The notes under the pieces: model-generated
What the model saw: only the letters and a program-made list of their open reading frames with translations
Told to the model about the DNA's origin: nothing
Databases searched by the model: none
Assembly: GCA_033063855.1 (NCBI GenBank)
Contig: CP093830.1
Location: 5,270,854-5,334,853 of the forward strand
Source of the DNA: Smittia aterrima
Lineage: Eukaryota > Arthropoda > Insecta > Diptera > Chironomidae
Length of the DNA: 64,000 bases
Direction: 5' to 3'
Program-made: the position numbers and the translations under genes
Shown here: positions 13,043 through 26,213 of the stretch, in pieces
Position numbering within the stretch: the first letter of the stretch is position 1
Layout: each line of letters begins with the position of its first letter

Positions 13043-14176
13043 TTAATTTACGACGAGCACTTCATATTCTTTGAGAGCAATTTCTTTGCCGCCGTATGAT
13101 ATGTATAAGCATCCATGACTTGGATGAACTTTACCGACAGTTTGGCTTCTGTTATGGTCACCACGTCCGATGTACAAAGTCTCTCCACTATTCGTTCGAC
13201 CTGCGTCGAAAGCTCCCGGAGGAACTCTGCCATTCCTCTCTTTCCTCCATGAGACTTGGTCCCCGACGAGAATTTCAAAGTTGTTCTTGGGAACTTCCAC
13301 GCCATTATGCGCAAGGTAAGCGATTCTTTTAGATGGCAACACTTTACATGGAACCAAATCGCCTTCGTGCATAGCTCGACCAACATAAATCTGCGCTCCA
13401 TCCGTATCACGACCACCGAGGATTGCGTTATGTGGGACAGGGCTGGTTGATGTTGTATTCATCCATTGAACTTTAATGAAGACAAATTCACATTTCAGTC
13501 AAGCTTAATGCCTTTCGGCTGTTTTCACGCTCTTTAGAATGACTTACGTTGAGGTTTCTTATACACAAGAACTTCGTAGTGAGTCACTCGTTCCTCTTTT
13601 CCATTATAAGGGAAATATAGGCAGCGATGAGAAGGGTGAATCTTGAAAATTAATGTTAAACGTCAACAATTTTTTTTAAGATAACAAAGTTGACTTACTT
13701 TTCCAATCGTCAAAGCCCCATGGAAGTTAGCACGACCTATGTAGATCTCATCGTTACCATCTCTACCTGTTGAAACAGCGCCCGTGGCGACTCTTCCATC
13801 GCTTGACGGCTCCCACACAAATCTCTTATCATCTCTCAGCACTTCGAAGTTCTCAACATGAACTTCATCTCCGTTGTAGCCTTGAGTGCATAAATTTTAC
13901 TTTTAAACTTGTTGCCAAATGTTCAATTCGAGAGAATTCTTACAAACGTAACATGCTGACTTCGATGGAATTACTTTCGCTGGCAGAAACACTCCATTAT
14001 GAAAAGCTCTTCCAACGTAAATCGGAGAACCATCTGAGTCCTTTCCACCGAGCAATGCTGAACTTGCCAAGCGACTTCTCACATGACCCTTCTCCCAATG
14101 TACGTCTGATTAAAAGAGAAAAATCATTGGTCGATATCTAAGCGTCTAATCCAATCAATTTACTCGACTTACTCAT
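13043..14176 (-). CDS. DM9-repeat protein (DUF3421, PRS1/natterin-4-like), four repeats
   Basis: Coding exons on the complement: 14176-14173 (ATG A), 14105-13944, 13880-13699, 13641-13548 and 13470-13043 (TAA). They total 870 nt, 289 residues, with every junction in phase. The mature start reads MNVHWEKGHV, matching the usual W-x-x-G opening of DM9 proteins. The protein is two similar halves of about 145 residues, each with two DM9 units: ALLGGKDSDGSPIYVGRA in half one and AILGGRDTDGAQIYVGRA in half two. Each half also has GR(V)-x-x-GA, IYIGR/LYIGR and a closing YEVLV. There is no signal peptide or membrane segment, so it is probably cytosolic. Known DM9 proteins bind mannose-type glycans (oyster) or relocate during parasite invasion in mosquito tissues (PRS1). 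A role in carbohydrate recognition or defence is inferred from the family. A TATA box and initiator lie 40-75 nt upstream. Confidence 0.9.
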
Positions 14177-14213
14177 ATCAAATGTTTAATGTTTTCAAAG
14201 AGACTCAACCTAA

Positions 14214-14251
14214 GAATGATTCGATTTAAAAGCGAATCACTTGTTTATATA
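14214..14251 (-). promoter_or_regulatory. Core promoter of the DM9 gene (TATA box plus initiator)
   Basis: Read on the minus strand, TATATAAA occupies 14251-14244 and TCATTC, which fits the arthropod initiator TCAKTY, occupies 14219-14214. The distance from the TATA start to the initiator A is about 34 nt, slightly long but workable. Transcription would begin near 14217, giving a 5' UTR of about 40 nt before the ATG at 14176. This supports the unusually short first coding exon. Confidence 0.45.
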
Positions 14252-17200
14252 AGAAACCAACAATGTTTGGACAACTTTGACGAAGCAGAAAATACACTAG
14301 AATCTGAAAAGTGAGTAGAGCGAAATGCGATTGCTTATCAAGGGAGCAGCGCCGATAAAGATAAGCAAACACATGTAGGATTACATTCTACACAGCAATC
14401 AACATTTACAACCCTGATTTTTATGTCATCAGTATTTTTAGAGCGTACACATCGTAGACGAAAAATCAATATCGGATATTCGCTGTAAACTTATCGCATC
14501 GAACTCTTCTCGGTAATTGTTTATTTATTAAGAGGATTATTCCTCGAATGATGGAGCTCTGATGTCAGAGGGAAAAAAGCGGAAATAACAAACACACATG
14601 AGCTCGCTTCGTAGGTCTCATTAATGATTCATCTAAGGTTAACAACTTTTCCGATTACTTAATCTTCTGTCAATATTTTTGTTAGTGGAGAATGAAATGG
14701 AGAAAACATAGCGGATACCGTAAAATAAATAAAGCGATGACTTTTATGAACTCAGCCAACAATTAATCTGACGCGTCGTAATTAGTTTCCTCACGAATTC
14801 ATTGTAAGGGGAATTCTTTTGATGTCTCGCTGCCACTTGATGCTTACATAATTCGACAAGAGCTCATTGAAGCTTTACAAGAGATTGAAAGCGTAGAAAA
14901 CAAAGCAATGATCATTGCTTGAATTGCTAATTGCCTCAGGAGCTTCAAGGGTTTTCCGACTATTAAGAATTCCATTCAATTTACATCTCCTTCTGTGCGA
15001 TTTATTCAAATTCTCCAGCTCTCCTTGGAATTTCAAGCGTTGCATTAAATCAACTTTGAAGGCAAAATCACGACGGAGATTAATTAAATTGCTTCTTCGA
15101 ATCGATTGAAAATCGATTAAATCTTCAATTTGCGTCTGCTTTCGAACCTTTGCTCTGCTACAATCAGATGTGCCTTCAATATGCTCGTTTGAGGATTCCC
15201 GGTAGATAATGGAACACGAAATTCTGCAAGAAAATCCCTCGTCGTCCCATCTTATCAGTTGAGATTGCTCTCAAAGCCAATTTGCAATTACCAAACTACT
15301 CCATAGAGACGAAATCGCCTAAAGAAGGGACCTGCAATTTTCCAACTCGTTTAGCATTTCTGCAAGAGTTTCCTTTATTTTTTTCCGTTAACGCTTCGAA
15401 TGGGAAAAGAAAAATGTTTCAGTCAATTACCTCAAACCACTCAAAGAGGATCCTCAGTCCGTTGGGATCTTTGTAACAAGCTTGTTTACTTGAAATGGCT
15501 TTCGCAGGCAATTTCATATTGGACGCGATTCAAAACGCAAGCTCCATTTAAATCCTTTCATTTCATGCGATGAGAGAGTTGATGAGAAAGTGCTTTGCGG
15601 CTCGTGTCCCTTCTGTAATTAGATGGGAGCTTCATTTTTCAAAAACATCAATTTAATGAGCAAGTTTCGCTGTAATAAAACACGAAGCGACCCATTAAAG
15701 CTTCTTCGTTTAAATCAATAAAGAGTTTCTATTCGACTGGTGGCGGAAACTTTCTTTTTCTTTTTTTTTTTGGACAATTTGATAAGAAATTATCGGCAAT
15801 TTATATTCCATTTTACGATGCGATGGGACAAGTCGTTAAAGTAACGATGTCAATGTAAAATTTTCCTGGGAAACGATTGAATAATTCGCATCTGAGTGGA
15901 CGTTGATAGATGAGTCAACTCATCGAGACGAGACTTGATTCATTGTTCCCTCTGACATGTTGCTTTGACGAATATTTTTCGATTTTTCAATCATCGCTAT
16001 AACGGAAATTCTCAACGATTTCGTTAGATAATCAATGGAATTCTTCGAATTCTCTCCAGCGTACTCTGCTTCGAGTGTGACAGTTTTGTCAAAGCGCATG
16101 TTCATGCCATATTTTTTTTTCTCGTCGAGAGCTATTTGCGAACAGCGGAGACGAGTAGGCAGATTTTCTCTTTTTTCCGGCTCCTTACAATTTCATGAAT
16201 ATTGTTAACATGAAATAAAAAGAATTCTTCTATCCCTTTACAAGGTTTTTATTAAAATATTTTTCCAATGTTAAAGAATCCCTCTGACTCGTTTTCTCGT
16301 CCCTTATGTATCTAAACAATGATAAGGGAAATAATGATGTCAACATTTCGTAGAATTTTTATTTTTTGAGTGGATTGTAGGCTTCTGTTGAAGGGGGACA
16401 GTGAAGCAATGCGGTGAGAACGTCAATGTGGGAATTCAAACTAACTTTAACATGATCTAAATATTTTAAAATGTTTCCATTTAGATTTACAAACGAAGCT
16501 TGATGTGTCGGTAAATGGAGTTCCTGAGTTCAAGAAGAAATGTCAACAAGAAATTCTCTAGTTGCATTGGAGAGAATTCTGTCAACAAGTTTACACAAAT
16601 GCCTTCCTCCTATGACCCCCTCAAAGCCTTCACAAGAGGCAAATTGGTTTTGGGGCCAAAGTAATCTTTTCAACGACAGCATTCCCACACCTGCCTTGTC
16701 TCTTTCTCTCTGCTCACTTTTCTGCGAACAAAGATTTTCCTTTCCAATCGAATGACATTTGTATCCTTCCGTTACAAATATTTCAGTGAGAGTGATTTTC
16801 CTCTTTCATTCTTCTCGACTGTAAACAGCAGTTTCCGCTATACGTGGAGAAATTCAGTAATGAACGTTCATGTTGGATGTCTTTATATCGTTAGTTGAGT
16901 GTTTGCAGAATCAAGCAGCTCGAGCCAAAATTTGATTTCAAATCAATTTCATAAATTGAGTTTTTCAAATTGCAGTCGTTTGAGGACGATCTCGGTCGAT
17001 GAATTTATTGCCATTTGAAACATTCGGCTGTAAAGCGGTGCTCGTTTGGGTTAAATCTGAAATGAACACGATTTGATATTCAATATTTTATCGTGCTTGC
17101 CCATCAAATACGCTTTGCAATTAACTTAAATTGTTCCATAAATAAAATTGTTGATTAATATTTCGAAAAAAATTGAGCCGCTTTAATGATTAAATCTCAA

Positions 17201-20200
17201 CCGAGTAATGTTAATTTTATGTAAAAACCTCGAAATAAATTAATGATTTAAATTATTATGTTTCTCGTTTTAATTGATGACCCCTCTAAACTTGATTTAC
17301 TGCTGTTGAATTCAATGAGGCGTTAAACTAATTGGAAATTCTGTCTTCAACCAGAGAAGAAAGAATCTTAAAGTTCTTCTTAAAGACTCACAAGAAATCT
17401 AACTCTCGATAGCGAAATGTTTCGCTTCGAGGTCCAAAGGGGATCGTTGAGAGTTTCCTTTTAAAACTTTTTTTTTATTTTTCCGTTGCCATCCTTTTCA
17501 CTATCGGTGTTCACAATAACTCGAAGGCATTCGTGAAAAGGTCAGAACTCAACTTTTTTTTTATATTTTGAACGCACAGTGAGAGTCGGAAGTAGGATTT
17601 TCAAGATAGCGGAACAATTATCATCAATGGATAGAGCAGCAGCTTTTCTCGGCATTCACGAGGCCTTTTGCCTTTTCATTCATTGTGAGCTTTACATAAA
17701 ATCCTTGTGAATGTCTAGGCGCACCTTTTTTTTCAGGTCGAGTAACTTCATGAAGCAGCAAAGCTGCAAACAATCCTCGTTTCTTTGAATCTTCGACCTT
17801 TTGTGTCTTAAAATATCAAAAATCATTAACATTTCTACGCTCCAACGAGGAGAAAAGTTTAAAAGAACGTTCTACCACAGAAATCCCCACAAGTCCTTAT
17901 TGATATCCTGTTAATACTCTCAACCACAAAATTGCTAAGTTTGCAACGGAAGAAGATCTCTGCGACAAACCTTGATTGCCAATAAAAGTTTCATCCATAA
18001 GAAATGCATTTTGTGGTCTCCTCAACGAGAAATCGTAGAGTAAGAGAGAGAAAACTTGAAAAGTTTTTATTCCCTCGTCGTCGTTGTCAGAATGTCAAGC
18101 AATTTGAGCATCAAGGATTTAATAGCAGCATCGACAATATTTTATTTCATCTCAAATTGCTCGGAACATGCATTTGCATGATACTCATTGAATTCTCCTC
18201 CCCATCCTTTGCTGTTTAATCCATAAAACAAATTCACTGTACGTAGAAACGACGAGAGAAAGCGAGATAAGCCCTGAGAGTTGTCATTTGCAATGCGAAC
18301 CTGCAACTGCATACAAATCACCGCTCGATGCAAAACCAAAATACTCTCGTTTCGATTATAGAAAAAATCTATCATTGATGCAAATGCTGCTGCTGCTGTT
18401 GTAAAGGAAGATGCCGATTTATAAATATATTTATAGGATAATTGACTTTTAATGGTCTGCCGCCATTACCGTAGTTTACTTCTTTCCATCCGATTGCCAT
18501 TAATTCGCTCGACAAGCTGATTGTGTGGAACAATGAGCGAACAATTTTGAAAAACGGCATGAAACCTGAATAGGAGCGCAATTAAAAGTGCAAATGTACG
18601 ACTCTTTGTCATGTTATGATAGAAATGGATGCGTTGAATGTTCATTTATATTTTACTAAACAACGATTTCGCAATGGGATTTGAAAATAAATAAACTTGT
18701 CATTAGCAACTGAATTGACAGCGATGCAATGTTTGCAGGTTCATAAACAACTTTATAGCGTCTGAGCTGTGTCGCACTAAAGTTAGGAAATCTCTCCGTC
18801 GTCCACGACGAAGTCCAACAAGTTAATAATGATAAAATTAAGTTGCTATTAAGTATCCTTGTGAAATATCGAAACAAAGTGGAAACCTCGATTAGTAGGC
18901 GGCCGTAAAAGTGTGTGCAAATGTATCGCAGAGACGAGGGAGCGAAGTCGGCGATAAATTTCAAAGTCGTGAAACATAAATTTACGCCGATACGTGCCAA
19001 TAAAAGTCGAAGTCTTGCTTGCTTTTATTACCCGAAAAATGCCTCAGTTAACAAGTCGTTCGTGTCGGCCTGCGGATAAACAGGAGAGCAAAGCAATCGA
19101 TAAATTAAATTACGGAAATTGAGTCGAAGGTCAACCAGAGATGTTCCACAAGGAATCCGTCGACTTTATGGACGAGAAATCACTTACATCTCCGCTTCAC
19201 CCAAGGATGACTGTTTCTTGCAGTAAACTGTGAATGTAAGTGTGACAAATTCCGTTTAAAAAAGACAATAAATTAACAGCGACAAATTGCTAAACATAAA
19301 TTAAATAGAATAAAGTTTTTCCTTCGAAAATATTTTTCCGTATGAGAGCGCTTACTGCATTAAGCTTAAAGTCAGCGATGTTGACTCTCAAAAAATATTT
19401 ACAGACTTTTTTTTATTTTACTCTGCTGTTAGCTTTATGAAAGGAATTTGCTCGACGTTTGAATGAAATTTCGTAAAATATGCTGAGTTTTTTTTTCATA
19501 GTTCCCGGAGGGCTTGAGATACAGAGAGAAAGAACGGAAAAAATCCAACCAACGGATTCATTCAAAATTCACGACGTGCGTAAAAGTTTCGACATCGCAA
19601 ACTTTGCTATACAGCGATGATTTGTAATCTGTGGGAGGAGATCCGGTTGAAAAGGATCGCAAGAGGATATTTCGGAAGAGTAAATCGTTGACTTGGCAGC
19701 AGAAAATGTAACATGAACTCAACCTGAGAAAGAAAGCTTAATTGTTGGATACAAGTGATGCGTGACTTGAAGTAGTCAATCCAATTATAGTCTCTTCTTC
19801 GATATCCCCCTTTTCTCACATTGCAGAAGACTTCTGCAATTAAATCGAAAGATAAACCTTTAAATCGGAAAGCTTTTCCTACAAAAGTGTCTGCTGAGAA
19901 GAATCCTTTTTTTCAAATATCACTTCGAAAGTCATCAACTCGCATGGCAACACTCGTTCTCTTCATTGATTGCCAAAACAAATAAATCAAATTGCTTCGT
20001 GAAGTGCATCGCTCATTCAAACATGTTTTATTTTTATTTCCATCCATATTTCTGTCTGATTCAATTTAAAAATCCCGGAACGTGTTGCTTTAATATCACA
20101 TAATGGAAAAGCGCCCGATTGCCATGAGGATTGAAGCCTTTGATAACGATAATACAAACACGAAACTGTAAATTTCTGCTGATTTTACTGTTTCCCTAAT

Positions 20201-23200
20201 TACTGCTTTTTAAAAACAATATTCCCTTTCAACTTTACGATCCCCTGGCAACTAAAAGCACACGCCACTTTACTAAAGGCTTTCGTAATGAACAAAGACT
20301 TATACAAATTTTAATTCAATTAATCTGACGTGAGTAATTCCATGAAATAAAGTTTCAATTTATAATTTTTGAATTTTAAGGTTTTTCACTGTATTTACTA
20401 AGTTTCAATTTCATGAGAATACATTTGATTTAAATACGAAGAAACCAATTTAAACTCTTGCGTTTGAAATATTTTAGATTGAAATGAAAAAAGTTTTAGC
20501 AAATAGAAAATTAGACAAAGCTTAGTTGGACGAGAAAATCATTTTCATAACAAATTAACTTTGTTTCAAGTCTCATTCATCATGAAGGATTAATCGGTCC
20601 ATTCGTTTTCCAACTGTTTTGTCTCTTCAATTCAATTACACGCCACATATGAAGGAAAAATCTTTATCGCAGTCTTGAATACCTTTTTCGAAAAGTTTTT
20701 TTCTTCTTCATCCATTCCAATAGAAAGTTATTACAATTTCTTTTAGAAATCAAACTGGAAATATCTTGTGAATCTATTCTATTGAAATCGAAAAGCGAGC
20801 GGATGAAGAAATAGAAAAGGATTGGGATCTCAAATCACGAGCAATCGGTGCGAAGGAAGAAGATGAAGCAACAAATTTTAATCAAACCTCAGAGAATGTC
20901 GACGTTTCAGTTTACTTTTCGTTTTGACTTTCCCATCAAAAGTTTTTCTCGGAGGCTTAGCTCTACAAACTTCGTCTTTGATGTGAAACCCCTCTTTCAA
21001 TAAATCACAAACTGTTTTGACTCTAAGAGTCGAGAAAACGGGAAAGCAAAGCTAACTTATCACAAATCACGCGCAGAGAATTGTGGGTCAACATAAATAT
21101 CTCAGATGTTAGTCAGGAACGAGGGAGAAAGAGAGAAAAGTTGAAATATCAAAATAATTCATATCACATTTGCTGCCAAAGCGTAACATGGAAAAAAGCG
21201 CTTCACGAGAGAAAACTTTCGCCCAGACCTGGATAAAACATTGCTTGCTCGGAAAATAATCAGTCAAAATGTTTATGAAAAATTGCACAATAAATTTACG
21301 TCAACTTATTCCAGAGGAATTTTAAAAAGGAGAGAAGCGGAAGGTTTTTGCTTCGACGAGTCTCGGACGGGTGCAACTGCTGCTGCTGCTGAACATCGCA
21401 CACAAAAGGAGACGACGAGCAAATAAATGTTTGTTGTGCAAACAAATCATTTTTAAACTTTTCCACCAGAAATTTCCACTACATTGATTGCTTTTCACCA
21501 TTCTTTCACTTGTCGACTTTCCCTACTGCACCCCTCGTCGCGCTATCCAAAAGCGGAAGTTGGGAAAAATGCACATTGACGATTTCAATTTATGCAAAAT
21601 ACATTATAGCGTTGTGTATGATCACAATTTTTCGCAATTTATCAAGCAAGTTGCGCCATTAAAAAATCAATTTGAATATCAACACAAACTGCACAATTTC
21701 TTTTTTTTTCTGCTTTCAATTCAGCTTTCAAATGACGATGGAGCGAATGGGAGTTTTTTTGTGGAGTTGAGGGAAATATGCGAGCGCCAGTGCATGAGGA
21801 AAGTAACGCTTCAATCATGCAAAATTGCGTTCAATCCGATATTTCGTGTAATTAAATCTCAAAGCGTTGAGGGAGAGCTATGTGCGTGTTAAATAGCGTT
21901 TTTTGTTTTTCAAATGAAAGGAAGTTGATAAATGTTTGAATTAAAGCTTAAAGCTTAGAATCCCCGAGAGGAGCACTATGTTGAGTTTTAATCTGAAATA
22001 ATATCTCGCTCTCAATATGCAGTGAGCTCTTATCAATAAGCTAAAGCTTTAATGCAGTTCTTGATGAAGCAGGAAGCTTCATTGATCTCTCATGAGCTTT
22101 CAGTGCTCGTGAGCATCTAAAATTTAGACGAACACGTAACCTTCATTAAGTTATTAATTAGATCAAAATTTTAATTGAAGTTTCAAGCATTAAGGAAACA
22201 ATCTTGGGAATTGTTAGGAAAGTTTTGGAAATGACGTTCCTCGAAGTTTCGAGTTGAAAGTTTTGACTGAATTTCAAAAGGAAACTTTCTTTTTAAAAAT
22301 TTCTGTTAAATTAAGATTTATTGATCTTTCTTTTCCAACTCAAACTCTTTGAACGTTCTGAAACCGAAAAAAAGAAAAACTTTCAAAACTTCTGTAAGCA
22401 AAGACAGACTCAGGAAATCTTTCCCCTCTTCTCCGTCTCAAACGTTAACTTTAATTATCTCGACGTTCTCTCTTCATACTTAACAAATTAGATGAGATTT
22501 GTAGTGAAAACTCATTGAAATCACACAAACGAATTTCCTAGGAGAAACAATTCTGAATTGTAAGTGCAAATTATTATTTTCTATTTATTTTTATGTTTTT
22601 TCTTTCGCTCGCTTCCTTCTCTCGGTTTTGTTGAACGAGCATGAAACAAATGCATTAAACTTTAATTTTGTTCGACAGGGGAGCCAAGAGAATGCGAGAA
22701 ATCCACGTTTGAAGATAATGGAAATTAAATCATAAAATTTAACGACTTTAATTAAAATGATTTTTGCGATAGTCGCCGGTTGTTCGAGGATAAAAGTCGA
22801 AAGAAGTCGCCTCTCGATTCGTTCAAAAGGAGGAAGAAAGCGAATAATTTTTCATTGAGAAAAACATTTTTAATCTCTTTTTATGTATTATTTCCCTGCT
22901 CTTTCTCCATTTCCCATTTGAGCTCCATCCTGAGTCTTAAGCATAAAAGGTAGATTGTGATCTGGACTATGCACTTATAAATCATAAATCCGACTCGGTT
23001 TTTGTTTTGCGCTCATGATGCAATAAATTATAAGAGGGAATTTTGCTGTTTCCTATCAGAAGGCGATGTGGAAAGTGATTTTAATTGGTTCCCTTCCGTA
23101 GTTTCGTTTCGTTGCTCTCTCTCTGTTATTTATCGTATTATTCTTGATCGAGGAAGCTTTGAAAGGGAATCCAAATTAAGGTCGAAGTGAAAGAGCATTT

Positions 23201-24642
23201 TTCCAGTAGCCTTTGAAGTTGTATTGGAATTTGCATGAACGTTGATTCAAGAGTTCTACAGAAATTCCGGGAAATATTAAGTAAAGTTCTCATTCAACAA
23301 AAGTCTTCAAGTGAACTCGTCAAAATCCCTTTTCAACACTATCACAGATTAATGAATTATGGAGTTTTCAATTCTCAAAGATAATTAAGCTTTTAATTAG
23401 CTTTTCAATTAGCTTCTCTCTCGGAAAAGGATTATAAGCGCAAATAAAACTCTTTACTTGTGCTGTTAATGAGTCTCAACCATCAGTTGAAAGAACTTTT
23501 TTTTTAGGAAAATGTTAGCTAAGAAAAATGATTCGCTGGGAAAAGTAAAAACACTTTTCGCAATTCAATCCAACCCATTCGTTTAATTGGGTAGGTGGGG
23601 CAGCACTTTAGCGTTTGAGACATAATTGATATTTCTTTTTAGTTAATTAAAGTATCAGAATACGGAATCAGATGTCATTTATTTTACCACGCTTTTTTCA
23701 CGCCCTTAAAAAGAAAAATTGACGGTGAAAGTCCCCAAAGCTCTTCCACTCGTTATCCGAGCGAACAACGCCTTTAGAGAAAAAGAAATGCGACGACGAT
23801 AAGGAGAAGGGCGAGAAATCGCTGCAATAAAAACTGGCGATAATGAGTTTTGTAATAACAAATAATGTTCATTATTATGATTTGACTTGGATGTAATATT
23901 CAGTTTTGCTTCGGCAGAAACGATAAAATGCCAACTGCAAAGTTCTCCATTTCTTTAAATTTACTTTCTTTCCGACTTCCTCTCAGACAAAATCATTAGC
24001 CGCTTTGAGAAGGATGGAAATCGAAAGAAAATCGCTTCCAACGATGTGCTTGCCTTGTTCTGAGAAGCGGAAATAGTGAGAGCTGTGTAGTTGAGTGTGC
24101 AAATGTTCAAATGACTTTAGTTCTTCTATGCAAATTTCTTTCTTTCTCAAAAACTTTTTTCTCTGCACATCGATCCTCGTGAGAGTTTTAATTGACAAAG
24201 TTTTTCCAGCATAAGGTATTTGTTGAGCAAATAAAACGCAAGAGCAAACATTATGAGTCTCGAGAAAGCAAACTTTGTGGAAAAGTTTAGCAACAGAAAA
24301 GAAATTGTAAGCGACATCGGGAGCTTTTGAAATATTTGCTCGAAAAGCTTTTGAGTGCTCGCAAAAAGACTTTTAAAGTGATTGCAGTGTTTGACAAATT
24401 TGAAGTCATTTAATTGACTTTAATTCTACTTCGCTGGTCCATTCGTTAAGGTAAGTCACGACAACTCTCGCGCAAATCTGATTGAAAACAATGTAAATGT
24501 TTGCATAGTGCACAAGAAACTTTCTCAAGTTGTTTTTGCCGTCTTTCCTTGTTTGCTTGTTTCTTTCACTCGTTCTTTGTTACAATCTTGCAAAACTTTC
24601 AAATGAAATATAATCCCCCAACAGTGATTCCTCAACTAAATT
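14252..24642. other. Ten-kilobase stretch without a recognised gene
   Basis: I found no run of plausible exons, no tRNA and no transposon ends. The open frames present are short, lack splice support and show no family motif. Short CAG/CTG-type tracts occur near 18385-18402 and 21375-21391. A small perfect inverted repeat (ATGAAGC ... GCTTCAT, 5-nt loop) sits near 22064-22082. The stretch may be intergenic or may include large introns of a gene whose exons I did not recognise. Confidence 0.5.
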
Positions 24643-24648
24643 TTTATT
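24643..24648 (-). promoter_or_regulatory. Candidate poly(A) signal of the lipase gene
   Basis: TTTATT on the + strand reads AATAAA on the minus strand and begins 5 nt after the lipase stop codon. If used, the 3' UTR would be extremely short, which is common in compact fly genes. Confidence 0.35.
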
Positions 24649-24653
24649 CTTGT

Positions 24654-26213
24654 TTATGAACTTAAAGTTTGTCCAAGTTTCTGAAAAAACTTTGCGATTT
24701 CACTTCGTTGTAGAAAAGCAGTTACAAAGTATTTTAGTATTTTCGAGTCAAAACTTTCAAACAAACTCTTGCTTGATATGATTTCATTGTAGAACACGCC
24801 GCGAAGCGTTGCATCGGCATCGATTCCCATGAAGTTTGTCTTATTATTGTCACATTTTCGATTTTTGAAGTCGTTCCAACTATTGCAGCTCTTCGCCGGA
24901 AACGCTTTTTTCGAAAGCAAGCTCATGCTCCAATAGCGATACGCCGAGAAGTGACTACAATAATCTGAAGCGGATAAAAAAGAGAAAAGATAATGTGAGC
25001 GAGTTAAATGTGCCAAGCATGGGATTCAAATTGGCTTTATATCAAACTCAACTATTAAGCACATCAAGAGGATTCAAACCGGGGCATCCGGATTGAATTT
25101 TTCCATTGTTGGGGAAAAAATCCTGATGACCAAGGAGATAAGGCGATCCGACATAAAACGTGTCTGTGTGAATCGCATCAACGAAGTTCGCATCGTAAGG
25201 CGAAAGTGGTAGAGCGGAAATCGCAGGATAATAAAAAGGAAATGCGGCATCAAGAGCAGTGATTCTACAAAAAAAAAAGAGGAAAATGAAAATTATTTTT
25301 GAGCTTTAATGCTGGCGACAGCTTTCAATAAGCAATATTACCTGTTCAGTTTATATTGACCGGATGAGAGCGCTATTACTTCCCTTCCCATTATTCCACA
25401 CATATGAGCTGAGCTTCAACAAACAATAAATTTCGACAAATATTAATCAAACAATAATCGATTGTGACAGACGCCAGACCGAGGGGATCTCGACTCGGTT
25501 TCATGAACAACACGATTCGTCATGTTGTGCTCGAACAAGACAAGCGGCGTTTCGGTCATCGCTAGATTTGCTGATTAATCGTTCGGAAAACGAAATATCC
25601 TCTCGTACTCACCGCCAATCGAATGGCCAACGCAATGGAATTTATTTGCATCTAAGCCGATCCAGAACAGTTTGTTCAATGATTCAGCGGCTTGTTGCGA
25701 AATGATGGATGAGCGGATGACGGCAACGTGTAGCAGAGTGAAAGAGTACTGACCCCAGTCAAGAATTATTATATTGTGGTCTCCTCGTTTGATGTACGAC
25801 TTGGCGAGTAACTGAGATGATTCGCTTTGAAAGTCGTCAGTCCACCCTGAAAATATTCGCGATGACAGCAAACGATTAGGGTTGAGCTAGTAAATAATTT
25901 ATTGTTGGCGAAGTTCATCAACATTCCCGCATAGAAGAGCTCACCTACCATGGCAAAATAAAACCGTTTGTCGATTCAAATCAAATCGCTTGTGATTTAT
26001 TACCGAGCTAATGTTGTTCAGCGAGTAACGAGAGTTGTCGTCCGGTGATTGCCTAGAGCAAGAGAGACGAACGATGAGTGAAGGCAAATTAAACATAATC
26101 ATTCGAGATTCTGTGAACAGCGCGAGCTCACCCGTGCACGAAAATGAATTTAACTTTTTCGAATGATCCAAATGAATTGTGCGCGTCAACTACACGTGCA
26201 CGTGCTAGCAGAG
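24654..26213 (-). CDS. Secreted pancreatic-lipase-like protein (5' exon missing)
   Basis: Coding exons on the complement: 26213-26132, 26052-25949, 25846-25613, 25408-25342, 25264-25080 and 24964-24654 (TAA), all joined in phase; about 327 residues. Motifs in family order: FIFVHG; the oxyanion strand QTVLFCHGW; HNIIILDWGQYS; the nucleophile elbow GHSIGAHMCG; the Asp region ITALDAAFPFYY; IHTD; and the catalytic His region CPDYCSHFSAYRYW. Ser, Asp and His of the triad are therefore all present. The environment of the Asp is unusual, because related lipases have LDPAGP there. Family members hydrolyse triacylglycerols or phospholipids in the gut or haemolymph, and some are inactive yolk-protein relatives. 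The domain C-terminal to the His is shorter than in vertebrate enzymes, as is normal in insects. The upstream reading frame closes with a TGA just before an acceptor at 26214-26215, so the start codon and most of the signal peptide lie in an exon I could not identify. Confidence 0.85.

Noticed and set aside
18385..18402. CTG/CAG tract that could encode polyglutamine on the minus strand
   Set aside because: The surrounding frame is short and shows no other coding signal; treated as a simple repeat.
22040..22120. Cluster of AAGCTT/GCTTCAT inverted repeats as a possible miRNA hairpin
   Set aside because: The stem is only about 7 bp with a 5-nt loop, too short for a miRNA precursor; AT-rich DNA gives such stems by chance.
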